The notes beneath the pieces are model-generated. The model saw only the letters and a program-made list of their open reading frames with translations, searched no databases and had not been told where the DNA came from. A program made the translations under genes and the position numbers. From Thermodesulfovibrio sp. (GTDB lineage Bacteria; Nitrospirota; Thermodesulfovibrionia; Thermodesulfovibrionales; Thermodesulfovibrionaceae), in the NCBI GenBank assembly GCA_026415995.1, contig JAOAGB010000110.1, positions 1 to 20,450 of the forward strand: DNA of 20,450 bases. Direction: 5' to 3'. Below are positions 7,640 to 15,943 of the stretch, one piece after another; the first letter of the stretch is position 1, and each line of letters opens with the position of its first letter.

Positions 7640-9148
7640 ATGGAACTTAAGATGGAAGAAATTAGTGAGTACCTTAAGAAGCAGATTGCTGACTTTGAGA
7701 AAAAGGCTGATGTCAGCGAGGTAGGAATAGTTACCTCTATTGGTGACGGTGTGGCAAGAATTTATGGATTGGATAACTGTATGGCATCTGAGATGTTAGA
7801 GCTTCCAAATGGTGTTTATGGAATGGCTCTTAACCTCGAAGAGGACAATGTAGGTGCCATTCTCTTTGGTGATGACAGACTCGTTAAAGAGGGTGACATT
7901 GTCAAGAGAACAGGAAGAGTTATGGAAACACCTGTTGGAGAGGAACTAATTGGTAGAGTAGTTAATGCAATTGGTATTCCAATTGATGGTAAAGGACCAA
8001 TTAATGCAAAGACTACCAGAAAAGTTGATATAATTGCTCCTGGAATTATTAAACGTCAACCTGTTAAAGAGCCTCTTCAGACAGGTCTTAAAGCAATAGA
8101 TGCAATGATTCCTATAGGAAGGGGACAGAGAGAGCTTGTTATTGGTGACCGTCAGACAGGAAAGACCGCTATCTTGCTTGATACAATAATCAATCAAAAA
8201 GGTCAAAACTGTATATGTATATATGTTGCTTGCGGACAGCGTCGTCAGAGCGTTGTTCAGGTTGTTGAAACACTTAAAAAATATGGTGCCATGGATCACA
8301 CAATAGTTGTTGCTGCAACAGCTTCTGAGCCAGCATCCATGCAGTATCTTGCACCATATGTGGGCTGTGCAATGGGAGAATATTTCAGAGACAAAGGAAT
8401 GCATGCATTAGTTTGCTACGATGACCTTACAAAACAGGCTTATGCATACAGACAAGTTTCCTTAATTTTAAGAAGACCACCTGGTAGAGAAGCTTATCCT
8501 GGTGACGTATTCTATCTACATTCAAGATTGCTTGAGAGAGCAGCAAAACTTTCAGATGCCGAGGGTGGAGGCTCTCTTACAGCATTACCTGTTATTGAAA
8601 CACAGGCAGGTGACGTTTCTGGATATATTCCAACAAACGTTATTTCCATCACAGATGGTCAGATATACCTTGAACCAGAGCTTTTCTATGCAGGTGTTCG
8701 TCCAGCCATTAACGTAGGACTTTCAGTTAGCCGTGTTGGCGGTGCGGCTCAGATTAAGGCAATGAAGCAGGTTGCAGGTATGTTAAGACTTGACCTTGCT
8801 CAGTATAGAGAGCTTGCGGCCTTTGCTCAGTTCGCTGCAGACCTTGATAAGGCAACGAGATCATTACTTGAAAGAGGACAGAGAATGGTTGAGCTACTCA
8901 AGCAAGACCAGTATGTGCCAATGCCAGTTGAAGACCAAATTATGCTAATATTCGCTGGAACACAGGGGCATCTTGATGAATTACCTGTTTCATCAATCAA
9001 GGCATTTGAACAAGGATTTTTAAGCTTTATTAGAAGTCAAAAAGAAGACCTCAGAAAGGAAATTAGAGAGAAGAAAGAGCTTGATGATACACTTAGGCAA
9101 AAAATCACAGATGCCATAGTAGAGTTTAAAAAGACATTTCAGCCTTAA
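7640..9148 (+). CDS. atpA: ATP synthase F1 subunit alpha
   Basis: This 502-residue subunit is the non-catalytic, nucleotide-binding partner in the alpha3-beta3 hexamer. It has the N-terminal beta-barrel ('VGIVTSIGDGVARIYGL'), Walker A GDRQTGKT (169-176), 'YVACGQRRQSV', 'RRPPGREAYPGDVFYLHSRL' and 'SVSRVGGAAQIKAMK', where Arg365 is the arginine finger that completes the catalytic site on beta. Length and all motifs match the family. ATG is preceded by AGGGGTGAG. The codons look more C-ending here and in atpD than in block 2, as expected for high expression (impression, not calculated). Confidence 0.98.
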   Translation: MELKMEEISEYLKKQIADFEKKADVSEVGIVTSIGDGVARIYGLDNCMASEMLELPNGVYGMALNLEEDNVGAILFGDDRLVKEGDIVKRTGRVMETPVGEELIGRVVNAIGIPIDGKGPINAKTTRKVDIIAPGIIKRQPVKEPLQTGLKAIDAMIPIGRGQRELVIGDRQTGKTAILLDTIINQKGQNCICIYVACGQRRQSVVQVVETLKKYGAMDHTIVVAATASEPASMQYLAPYVGCAMGEYFRDKGMHALVCYDDLTKQAYAYRQVSLILRRPPGREAYPGDVFYLHSRLLERAAKLSDAEGGGSLTALPVIETQAGDVSGYIPTNVISITDGQIYLEPELFYAGVRPAINVGLSVSRVGGAAQIKAMKQVAGMLRLDLAQYRELAAFAQFAADLDKATRSLLERGQRMVELLKQDQYVPMPVEDQIMLIFAGTQGHLDELPVSSIKAFEQGFLSFIRSQKEDLRKEIREKKELDDTLRQKITDAIVEFKKTFQP

Positions 9149-9179
9149 TATATAAAAATCTGAAGGTAGGAGCTGTTAA

Positions 9180-10064
9180 ATGCCAACATTAAGAGATATA
9201 AGAAAGAAGATAAAGGCAATACAGGGAACAAAGAAAATAACCTCTGCCATGAAGATGGTGGCAGCGGCAAAGCTCCGTAAAGTCCAAGATAGTATGCTTA
9301 GATATAGACCCTATGCAACTAAAATGCAACAGGTGCTTGCAGACCTTGCAGGTGCAGTGGAGACAAGAGGTGATGTGCCTCCAATTCTTTTAAGAAGACC
9401 TGTTAAAACTGTTGAGGTATTGGTAATCACTTCAGACAAAGGACTTTGCGGTGCCTTCAACACAAACATTCTGAGGGCAGCACATAAAGAAATAAATAGA
9501 CTTAAAGGTGAAGGTCTTAATATTGTTCTTTCAGTTGTTGGAAGAAAGGCAAGAGATTACTTCAAAAGAAGAGATTTTCAATTTAAAAATGTTTGGACAG
9601 GAATTTCAGGAAAACTTCAATACACACATGCTCAGATGATAGCTCAGGAAATGATTAATGCTTATGTTAGTGAAGCTGTTGACGAGGTAGTAGTAATATT
9701 TAATGAATTTAAGTCAGTTATAGCACAAAGAGTAGTCATTAATAGGCTATTACCTATTGGTAGGATAGAGGCTGTGCCAACAGAACAGCCTACATTTATA
9801 CCTTTTACCTATGAACCAAGAGCACCAGAACTTCTTGCCATGTTGCTGCCTATATATATTGAAATTCAGATTTACAGAGCGCTTCTTGAGTCTCAGGCAG
9901 CAGAGGAAGCAGCAAGAATGACAGCAATGGACAATGCTACAAAGAACTGCGATGAGCTTATTAGGAAGACAACATTACTTGCAAATAAGGTAAGACAGGC
10001 ATCCATTACAAAGGAACTCATGGATATCGTTGGTGGCGTTGAAGCTTTAAAGCAAAGTGAATGA
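9180..10064 (+). CDS. atpG: ATP synthase F1 subunit gamma (central rotor shaft)
   Basis: This 294-residue subunit has the conserved N-terminal helix 'LRDIRKKIKAIQGTKKITSA' followed by 'MKMVAAAKLRKVQ', the mid-protein 'VLVITSDKGLCGAFNTN', and the C-terminal helix 'ESQAAEEAARMTAMDNATKN' ending 'RQASITKELMDIVGGVEAL'. The two termini form the antiparallel coiled coil that turns inside the alpha3-beta3 ring. ATG at 9180 follows AGGTAGGAG. It is 31 nt after atpA and 36 nt before atpD. I see no cysteine-bearing regulatory insert of the chloroplast type. Confidence 0.98.
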   Translation: MPTLRDIRKKIKAIQGTKKITSAMKMVAAAKLRKVQDSMLRYRPYATKMQQVLADLAGAVETRGDVPPILLRRPVKTVEVLVITSDKGLCGAFNTNILRAAHKEINRLKGEGLNIVLSVVGRKARDYFKRRDFQFKNVWTGISGKLQYTHAQMIAQEMINAYVSEAVDEVVVIFNEFKSVIAQRVVINRLLPIGRIEAVPTEQPTFIPFTYEPRAPELLAMLLPIYIEIQIYRALLESQAAEEAARMTAMDNATKNCDELIRKTTLLANKVRQASITKELMDIVGGVEALKQSE

Positions 10065-10100
10065 TAAAATTTTAAAAAAGAATAAAGGAGGTTTTAAATT

Positions 10101-11522
10101 ATGAACGTAGGTAAAGTAGCACAGGTTATAGGAACAGTTGTAGACTGCGAATTTGAGGGACAGTTACCAGAGGTTTTGAATGCATTAAAAATAGATGAAC
10201 CTGGCGATCCATCCAAAGGTATTCCAGAGATTCATCTTACCCTTGAAGTTGCTATGCATCTTGGTGAAAACAGAGTAAGAACAATTGCCATGGGCTCTAC
10301 CGATGGTCTTGTAAGAGGTATGAAGGTTGTTGATACAGGTGCACCAATTACAGTTCCAGTTGGCAAACCTGTTCTTGGAAGAATTATTAATGTTATTGGC
10401 GAACCTGTTGATGAACAGGGACCTGTTCAGGCTCAAGATATGTATCCTATACATAGAATAGCTCCTGAATTTACAGAACAATCCCCAACTACCCAGCAGT
10501 TTGAGACAGGCGTTAAAGTTTTTGACCTGCTTGTTCCATTTGTTAGAGGTGGAAAAATGGGGATGTTCGGTGGCGCAGGTGTTGGTAAAACAGTCGTTAT
10601 CATGGAAATGATTCATAATATCGCCATGAAACATGGTGGTGTCTCTGTCTTCGCAGGTGTTGGAGAGAGAACCCGTGAAGGAAATGACCTTTATCTTGAA
10701 ATGAAGCATTCTGGGGTTTTACCTCAAGTGGCTCTTGTTTATGGGCAGATGAATGAGCCACCAGGAGTTAGAGCAAGAATAGCCCTTACAGCTTTGACTG
10801 TTGCTGAATACTTTAGAGATCAAGGACAGGACGTTCTTATCTTCATAGATAACATCTTTAGATATACCCTTGCTGGTTCTGAGGTTTCCGCACTTCTTGG
10901 TAGAATGCCGTCAGCAGTTGGTTATCAGCCAACACTTTCTACAGAAATGGGTGCTTTGCAGGAAAGAATTACCACAACAGCAAAAGGCTCCATCACCTCC
11001 ATGCAGGCAATTTACGTTCCTGCAGACGACTTAACAGACCCTGCAGTTGCTGCAGTCTTTGCACATCTCGACGGAACTGTCGTTCTTTCCCGTCAGATTG
11101 CAGAGCTTGGAATATATCCTGCCGTTGACCCACTTGACTCCACAAGCCGAATCCTTGACCCCAGAGTAGTCGGTGATGAACATTATCAGGTAGCAAGAGG
11201 TGTTCAGTCAGTATTGCAGAGATATAAAGAATTACAGGACATTATTGCAATTCTTGGTATCGAAGAACTTTCAGAAGATGACAAACTTACTGTTGCAAGA
11301 GCAAGAAAACTTCAGAGATTCCTCAGTCAACCATTCCATGTGGCAGAGACATTTACAGGAACACCTGGTAGATATGTCAAACTTGATGATACAATAAAGG
11401 GCTTTAAAGCAATTCTTGATGGTAAATATGATGACCTGCCAGAGCAGGCATTCTATATGGTTGGTCAAATTGAAGAGGTGGAGGAGAAAGCTAAGAAGCT
11501 TGGTTATACAAGACAGGTCTAA
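10101..11522 (+). CDS. atpD: ATP synthase F1 subunit beta (catalytic)
   Basis: This 473-residue subunit holds the ATP-forming site. It has the N-terminal barrel ('GKVAQVIGTVVDCEFEG'), Walker A GGAGVGKT (157-164), the catalytic Glu189 in 'GVGERTREGND', 'VLIFIDNIFRYTLAGSEVSA', 'LLGRMPSAVGYQPTLSTEMG' and a DELSEED-like loop, here 'IEELSEDDK', that couples to gamma. The FRYTLAG form, rather than FRFTQAG, is the same as in E. coli beta. The start ATG follows AAGGAGG. atpC begins about 15 nt after the stop. No deviation in catalytic residues was seen. Confidence 0.98.
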   Translation: MNVGKVAQVIGTVVDCEFEGQLPEVLNALKIDEPGDPSKGIPEIHLTLEVAMHLGENRVRTIAMGSTDGLVRGMKVVDTGAPITVPVGKPVLGRIINVIGEPVDEQGPVQAQDMYPIHRIAPEFTEQSPTTQQFETGVKVFDLLVPFVRGGKMGMFGGAGVGKTVVIMEMIHNIAMKHGGVSVFAGVGERTREGNDLYLEMKHSGVLPQVALVYGQMNEPPGVRARIALTALTVAEYFRDQGQDVLIFIDNIFRYTLAGSEVSALLGRMPSAVGYQPTLSTEMGALQERITTTAKGSITSMQAIYVPADDLTDPAVAAVFAHLDGTVVLSRQIAELGIYPAVDPLDSTSRILDPRVVGDEHYQVARGVQSVLQRYKELQDIIAILGIEELSEDDKLTVARARKLQRFLSQPFHVAETFTGTPGRYVKLDDTIKGFKAILDGKYDDLPEQAFYMVGQIEEVEEKAKKLGYTRQV

Positions 11523-11537
11523 TTAAAGGAGTGAATG

Positions 11538-11960
11538 ATGGAGAATAAGTTGAAGTTAGAGGTAATAACACCATACGGAGAATTAATAAATGAAGAAGTA
11601 GATGAGGTATATGCTACTGGAGCAGAAGGTGATTTTGGAGTTTTTCCTGGTCATTGTGCATTTATGACAGCTTTAAGAATTGGTTCACTTTCATATAAAA
11701 AGGACGGACAAATTCAGTATGTGTTTATTAATCGTGGATACTGTGAAGTCTTGAATGACAGAGTTTTAGTTTTAGTAGGTAGTGCAGAAAGAGTTGAGGA
11801 GATAGATGTAGAGAGAGCAAAGGCTGCATTGGCACGTGCTGAGGAAAGACTTCGCAGGGCACAGGCTGGAGAAACTGATATTGATCACGCAAGAGCTCAA
11901 GCTGCGTTGGAAAGGGCTACAATCAGAATTCAATTAGCTACAAAACTTATACCGAGATAA
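11538..11960 (+). CDS. atpC: ATP synthase F1 subunit epsilon
   Basis: This 140-residue subunit has the N-terminal beta sandwich ('KLEVITPYGELINEEVDEVY', 'GAEGDFGVFPGHCAFMTALR', 'YVFINRGYCEVLNDRVLVLV') and a C-terminal helical hairpin rich in Ala/Arg/Glu ('AKAALARAEERLRRA'), the part that can inhibit ATP hydrolysis. Two ATGs lie side by side (11535 and 11538). AGGAG at 11527-11531 is 3 nt from the first and 6 nt from the second, so I use 11538; the difference is one Met. It is the last gene of the operon, and its stop abuts the terminator hairpin. Confidence 0.96.
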   Translation: MENKLKLEVITPYGELINEEVDEVYATGAEGDFGVFPGHCAFMTALRIGSLSYKKDGQIQYVFINRGYCEVLNDRVLVLVGSAERVEEIDVERAKAALARAEERLRRAQAGETDIDHARAQAALERATIRIQLATKLIPR

Positions 11961-11989
11961 AAAAGAGAGGGCTATTTGCCCTCTCTTTT
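11961..11989. terminator. Probable bidirectional intrinsic terminator between atpC and the release-factor-like gene
   Basis: A perfect 12-bp stem (AAAAGAGAGGGC at 11961-11972 and GCCCTCTCTTTT at 11978-11989) encloses the 5-nt loop TATTT. It is followed by more T on the plus strand and preceded by A-rich sequence that gives a U-run on the minus strand. The minus-strand gene's stop codon (11974-11972) and last four to five codons lie inside this hairpin. Confidence 0.88.
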
Positions 11990-12328
11990 TTCATTTCTTT
12001 TTCTACTTCTTTGTTTCTTTTTTCTGATTTTTTCTATGGCTTCTGATTTTTTAGTAGTTAATCCAAGATTTTCTTTTATTTTTTCTACTAACATACGCCT
12101 TGCAAAAAATCTATTTAGTCCTTGAGAGCGTTCTTTTGTAAATTTCACCTCAATTCCACTGGGAATATGCTTTAAATAAACTCCAGTAGAAGTTTTATTT
12201 ACCTTTTGTCCACCATGTCCAGAACATCTGATAAACCTTTCCTCTAAGTCTGATTCTCTGATACCAAGTATATCCATCTCTTTAAGGAGTTCGGTTTCTT
12301 TTTTTTCTGTTACAGGAAATTTACCCAT
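11972..12328 (-). CDS. Small GGQ release-factor-like protein (probable ribosome rescue)
   Basis: This 118-residue protein consists of only the class-I release-factor catalytic domain plus a basic tail. 'FIRCSGHGGQKVNKTSTGVY' contains Gly39-Gly40-Gln41, the motif that hydrolyses peptidyl-tRNA. 'LKHIPSGIEVKFTKERSQGL' followed by 'NRFFARRMLVEKIKE' is the family's middle part. The tail (about 90-118) is dense in Lys/Arg, like the ArfB/MTRFR tail that enters an empty mRNA channel. There is no codon-recognition domain, so it should not read stop codons. It most resembles the bacterial C12orf65/MTRFR-like group rather than ArfB itself (inference). The ATG directly follows the HAD gene stop (TAAATG) and has no Shine-Dalgarno, so translation is probably coupled. 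Its 3' end lies inside the shared terminator. Confidence 0.88.
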   Translation of the reverse strand: MGKFPVTEKKETELLKEMDILGIRESDLEERFIRCSGHGGQKVNKTSTGVYLKHIPSGIEVKFTKERSQGLNRFFARRMLVEKIKENLGLTTKKSEAIEKIRKKKQRSRKRNEKREGK

Positions 12329-13003
12329 TTATATAAGAAGGGGTAATAATTTTTCTTTGTCTGCCAATGTTTCCACCACCACATCTGCTTTTGTCTCTTT
12401 CAACTCATTTACACTATATGGACCTGTAGCTACTGCAATTACTTTAGCTCCATAGGGTTTTGCACATGCCACATCTCTTGGAGTGTCTCCTATTACAATA
12501 CATTGATGAAAATCAATTTTTCTACTGAAATTATTTATAAATCTTTCAATTGCTACAGGTAAAAGATGATTTCTGTCTTCATGATCACTTCCAAATGCAC
12601 CAAACGGAAAAAGAGAGTTCAAACCAAAAGGTTCAAGTTTAATTCTTGCACCTCGCTCAATATTTCCTGTTAACAAACCCATAGGATATCCGAATTCTTC
12701 TCTATTGAGCTGAATAAATTCAAGAACACCAGGTTTAAGATGTTTTGAATTGTTATTTATTTCAACCCGGAGGAAATTAAGATATTCTTCAATTATTTGA
12801 TTAATTAATGAGTCTGTTGATTTAATCCCCCAGAGTTTGAGCCCTTCTTTGATAATTAATATGTCCGTTTTTCCCGCCATCTGAAAGTTTTGAAAAGCTT
12901 CTTTTATACCGAGAACTTTCTCAAAGGCTCTATTAAGAGATCTTGTTCCTGCCCCACCTGCGCTCAGTAAAGTTCCATCAATATCAAAGAGTAGAAGTTT
13001 CAT
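12329..13003 (-). CDS. HAD-family hydrolase (phosphoglycolate-phosphatase-like)
   Basis: This HAD phosphatase (224 residues from this start) has motif I 'LLLFDIDGTLL' (nucleophile Asp7 and acid/base Asp9), an alpha-helical C1 cap ('AGGAGTRSLNRAFEKVLGI'), motif II 'MGLLTGN' and motif III/IV 'CIVIGDTPRDVACAKPYGAK'. The layout matches Gph/phosphonatase-type HADs acting on small phosphate esters; the substrate cannot be read from sequence. Two starts compete. ATG 13009 overlaps the aat stop (TAATG) but is 3 nt from GGAG. ATG 13003 is 9 nt from GGAG, so I prefer it. The gene sits between aat and the release-factor-like gene in one transcription unit; a functional link to proteolysis is not evident. 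Confidence 0.88.
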   Translation of the reverse strand: MKLLLFDIDGTLLSAGGAGTRSLNRAFEKVLGIKEAFQNFQMAGKTDILIIKEGLKLWGIKSTDSLINQIIEEYLNFLRVEINNNSKHLKPGVLEFIQLNREEFGYPMGLLTGNIERGARIKLEPFGLNSLFPFGAFGSDHEDRNHLLPVAIERFINNFSRKIDFHQCIVIGDTPRDVACAKPYGAKVIAVATGPYSVNELKETKADVVVETLADKEKLLPLLI

Positions 13004-13008
13004 CAGCA

Positions 13009-13746
13009 TTAACTCCTTTTAATTAACTTTTCCTTAAGAAAATAAGCTGTTTCTTTGATGGACAGACTTTCACAACTCCATTTTTTTATTATAAAATTTT
13101 TTGAAGTGGCTTCATTAAGAATTTTCAAAAAAACATTTCTTGGAATTTCAACAGCACCCATTTTTAAGAGATGCTCATTAGTTATCTGGCAGTCAATAAA
13201 ATAGAAACTATTTTTAATGATAAATTCTACAAGACAGGCAAGGGCAACCTTTGAAGCATTACTAAAAAGAGAAAACATTGATTCGCCAAAAAAAGCTTTA
13301 CCAATTGAAACTCCATAGAGCCCTCCGACAAGTTTATCATCTTTCCATACTTCAACAGAATGGGCAAAACCAAGACTGTAAAGTTTAATATACGCTTCTT
13401 TCATTTCAGCAGTAATCCATGTGCCATTAGAGTCTTTTCTTTTTATGGATGCACATTTTTCTATAACGCCATAGAAATCCTCATCGAAAGTAACTTTGAA
13501 AACATCTTTCTTCATTATTTGATAAAGACTTCTTGAAAGTCTGAAAAGTCTGGGGAAAATAATAGGTCTTTTTGGGGGACACCACCACAGAATTGGCAAA
13601 TCATTATACCAGGGAAATATTCCTGATTTGTAGGCTGAAATAAGTCTTTCTGTGCTTAAGTCTCCACCTATAGCAAGTAAACCATTAGGGTCTGCCAATT
13701 CTGGATTAGGAAAGACGGGAGCTTCAGGAAGTAGGAATATAGTCAT
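13009..13746 (-). CDS. aat: Leucyl/phenylalanyl-tRNA--protein transferase
   Basis: This 245-residue Aat moves Leu or Phe from aminoacyl-tRNA to proteins with N-terminal Arg or Lys, creating primary N-degrons. Family signatures are 'FPNPELADPNGLLAIGGDLS', 'ERLISAYKSGIFPWYND', 'ILWWCPPKRPIIFP', 'TWITAEMKEAYIKLYSLGFA', 'HSVEVWKDDKLVGGLYGVSI', 'GKAFFGESMFS' and 'IDCQITNEHLLKMGA'. All are present and the length is normal for the family. The ATG lies 23 nt inside the end of clpA, with AGGA just upstream, so it is probably coupled to clpA translation. Placement directly after clpS-clpA puts the tagging enzyme and the recognition and unfolding machinery in one operon. Confidence 0.96.
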   Translation of the reverse strand: MTIFLLPEAPVFPNPELADPNGLLAIGGDLSTERLISAYKSGIFPWYNDLPILWWCPPKRPIIFPRLFRLSRSLYQIMKKDVFKVTFDEDFYGVIEKCASIKRKDSNGTWITAEMKEAYIKLYSLGFAHSVEVWKDDKLVGGLYGVSIGKAFFGESMFSLFSNASKVALACLVEFIIKNSFYFIDCQITNEHLLKMGAVEIPRNVFLKILNEATSKNFIIKKWSCESLSIKETAYFLKEKLIKRS

Positions 13747-15943
13747 TTATCCTGTGGATAATAGAATCTTTCATTACATCTATGATTACTTCTCCACCCA
13801 TTGATAGTTTACCAAAAAGGATTTCCTCAACAAGAGGAGTTTTTATTTCTCTTTGTATGACTCTTTGAAGGGGTCTTGCACCAAATTTTTGATCAAATCC
13901 TTTCTGAGCAAGCCATTTTTTTGCTTTTTCTGAAAGAGTTACTTTTATATTTTTTGTGGCTAATTGTTTATTAAGCTCAGATATAAATTTATCTACGATT
14001 TTAATGACAATTTCCTCAGGAAGTGGATTAAAAGTTATCACTGCATCAAGACGATTTCTGAACTCTGGGCTAAATAGACGTTCAATTGCTTCCATACCCT
14101 TTTTAAGCTGGTCTGTCGTCCTATCTCCAAATCCAATTACTGGTTTTTCTATCTCTCGTGCACCAAGATTTGAAGTCATTATTAAAATTACATTTCTAAA
14201 ATCAGCTTTTCTACCTGTATTGTCAGTTAAAGTTCCGTAATCCATAATCTGAAGAAGAATATTAAATATATCTTCATGGGCTTTTTCAATTTCATCAAGC
14301 AAAAGGACACAATGGGGATTTTTTCTTATTTGTTCTGTAAGAAGTCCGCCCTGTTCAAAACCGATATAACCTGGAGGTGCTCCTATGAGTTTTGCTACAG
14401 CATGTTTTTCCATATATTCACTCATATCATATCTTAAGAAAGATATTCCTAAGACATGGGCAAGTTGTTTTGCAAGTTCTGTTTTTCCTACACCTGTTGG
14501 TCCTGTAAAAAGGAAACAACCAATAGGCTTTTGCAATTCTTTAAGTCCTGCTTTAGATAATTTTACAACTTTTACAACAGCATCTACTGCTTCATCCTGT
14601 CCAAAAATTTGAGTTTTAAGTTCGCTTTCAAGGTTTTTTAGCCTATCTATATCATTTGAGGTGACCTCTTGCGAAGGAATTCTCGCTATTTTAGATATGA
14701 TTTGTTCAATTACTTTTTCATCGACAATTTTATTTTCATTATAAAGCCTTACCACAGCTCCTGCTTCATCAATGACATCGATTGCCTTGTCTGGCAAAAA
14801 TCTGTCATTTATATATTTTGCTGATAGAGAAGCTGCAGCCTTTAATGCTTTATCTGTATATATTACTCTATGATGCTCTTCATAGTAATTTTTTAGTCCC
14901 TTAAGAATTTCATAGGTTTCCTCTTCTGTTGGTTCTGTAATATCTATTTTCTGAAATCTTCTTGAAAGAGCTCTGTCTTTTTCAAAATAGTTTCTGTATT
15001 CTTCATAGGTTGTTGCACCGATGCAGCGTATTTTTCCTTCAATTAGTACAGGCTTCAAAAGATTAGATGCATCAACAGTGCTGCCACTTGCTGAACCTGC
15101 TCCTACAATTGTATGAATTTCGTCTATGAAAAGAATACAATTTTTAGTTTTATAGAGAGAATTTATTAAAGTTTTCATTCTTGCTTCAAAATCACCTCTG
15201 TATTTCGTTCCAGCAAGAAGAGACCCCATGTCAAGAGCATAAATTTTGAAATTTTTTAAATGTTGTGGAACTTCATCATTTGCAATTTTTAATGCTAATC
15301 CCTCTACTATAGCAGTTTTGCCAACTCCTGGTTCACCTACGAGTATAACATTGTTTTTTCTTCTTCTTGTCAAAACTTGTATTACCCGCTCAAGTTCATT
15401 TTGTCTGCCTACAATTGGATCAATTTCTCCTTTTTTTGCCTTTTCAGTAAGTTCAATAGTAAATGTTTTTAATGGGTCTATTTTTTTATCTTCCTTTGTA
15501 CCTGTTTCTTCAAAATCTGTTTTTGGTATTCCGTGAGAGATATAATTGAGTATATCAAGCCTTGTTATTCCATAAGACTTAAGAAGACTAACTGCATATG
15601 TTTCTTCTTCAAGAAAAATTGAGGCAAGAAAATCACCTGCATCTGCTTGTTTTTTCTCTGCAGATTTTATATGGTTTAATGTTCTTTCCATAACTCTTTG
15701 AAAGGCTATTGTTGGATGTGCTTGCCCTTTGCCTTTTTTCTTAGGTATATTCTGATCAAGAAATGTTTCAAGACTCATTTTTATTTTTTCAGGATTACCA
15801 CCACAGTTTCTTATAATTTCCATACCGTATTCGTCATGTAAAATAGCATAGGTAAGATGCTCTACGGTAAGATACTGATGTCCCCTTTCTATAGCATCCT
15901 CTACGGTGGCTGTAATTATTATTTGTAAATCTTTATCTATCAT
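13724..15943 (-). CDS. clpA: ClpA, AAA+ unfoldase of the ClpAP protease
   Basis: This 739-residue class-1 Clp/Hsp100 ATPase has a Clp N-domain (about 1-140, the ClpS docking site). Domain D1 has Walker A GEPGVGKT (203-210) and Walker B ending D274-E275. Domain D2 has Walker A GPTGVGKT (481-488) and Walker B ending D550-E551. An IGF tripeptide (603-605, 'KPVIGFGDR') corresponds to the ClpP-binding IGL/IGF loop. There is no long coiled-coil middle domain, so it is ClpA rather than ClpB or ClpC. It overlaps the clpS end by 11 nt and the aat start by 23 nt. The ATG is preceded only by GAGAGAG, a purine-rich but poorly spaced site. clpP is not in the window. Confidence 0.97.
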   Translation of the reverse strand: MIDKDLQIIITATVEDAIERGHQYLTVEHLTYAILHDEYGMEIIRNCGGNPEKIKMSLETFLDQNIPKKKGKGQAHPTIAFQRVMERTLNHIKSAEKKQADAGDFLASIFLEEETYAVSLLKSYGITRLDILNYISHGIPKTDFEETGTKEDKKIDPLKTFTIELTEKAKKGEIDPIVGRQNELERVIQVLTRRRKNNVILVGEPGVGKTAIVEGLALKIANDEVPQHLKNFKIYALDMGSLLAGTKYRGDFEARMKTLINSLYKTKNCILFIDEIHTIVGAGSASGSTVDASNLLKPVLIEGKIRCIGATTYEEYRNYFEKDRALSRRFQKIDITEPTEEETYEILKGLKNYYEEHHRVIYTDKALKAAASLSAKYINDRFLPDKAIDVIDEAGAVVRLYNENKIVDEKVIEQIISKIARIPSQEVTSNDIDRLKNLESELKTQIFGQDEAVDAVVKVVKLSKAGLKELQKPIGCFLFTGPTGVGKTELAKQLAHVLGISFLRYDMSEYMEKHAVAKLIGAPPGYIGFEQGGLLTEQIRKNPHCVLLLDEIEKAHEDIFNILLQIMDYGTLTDNTGRKADFRNVILIMTSNLGAREIEKPVIGFGDRTTDQLKKGMEAIERLFSPEFRNRLDAVITFNPLPEEIVIKIVDKFISELNKQLATKNIKVTLSEKAKKWLAQKGFDQKFGARPLQRVIQREIKTPLVEEILFGKLSMGGEVIIDVMKDSIIHRINDYIPTS

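Noticed and set aside
7946..8404. A 152-codon open frame antisense to atpA
   Set aside because: Lies wholly inside atpA, has a Cys/Asn/Ser-rich composition typical of an antisense shadow, and has no plausible domain.
10185..10709. A 174-codon open frame antisense to atpD
   Set aside because: Same reason: it mirrors the strongly biased codon use of atpD and shows no recognisable protein features.
10850..10880. FRYTLAG in subunit beta instead of the common FRFTQAG, considered as an unusual active-site change
   Set aside because: E. coli beta has the same YTLAG form, so this is normal family variation.
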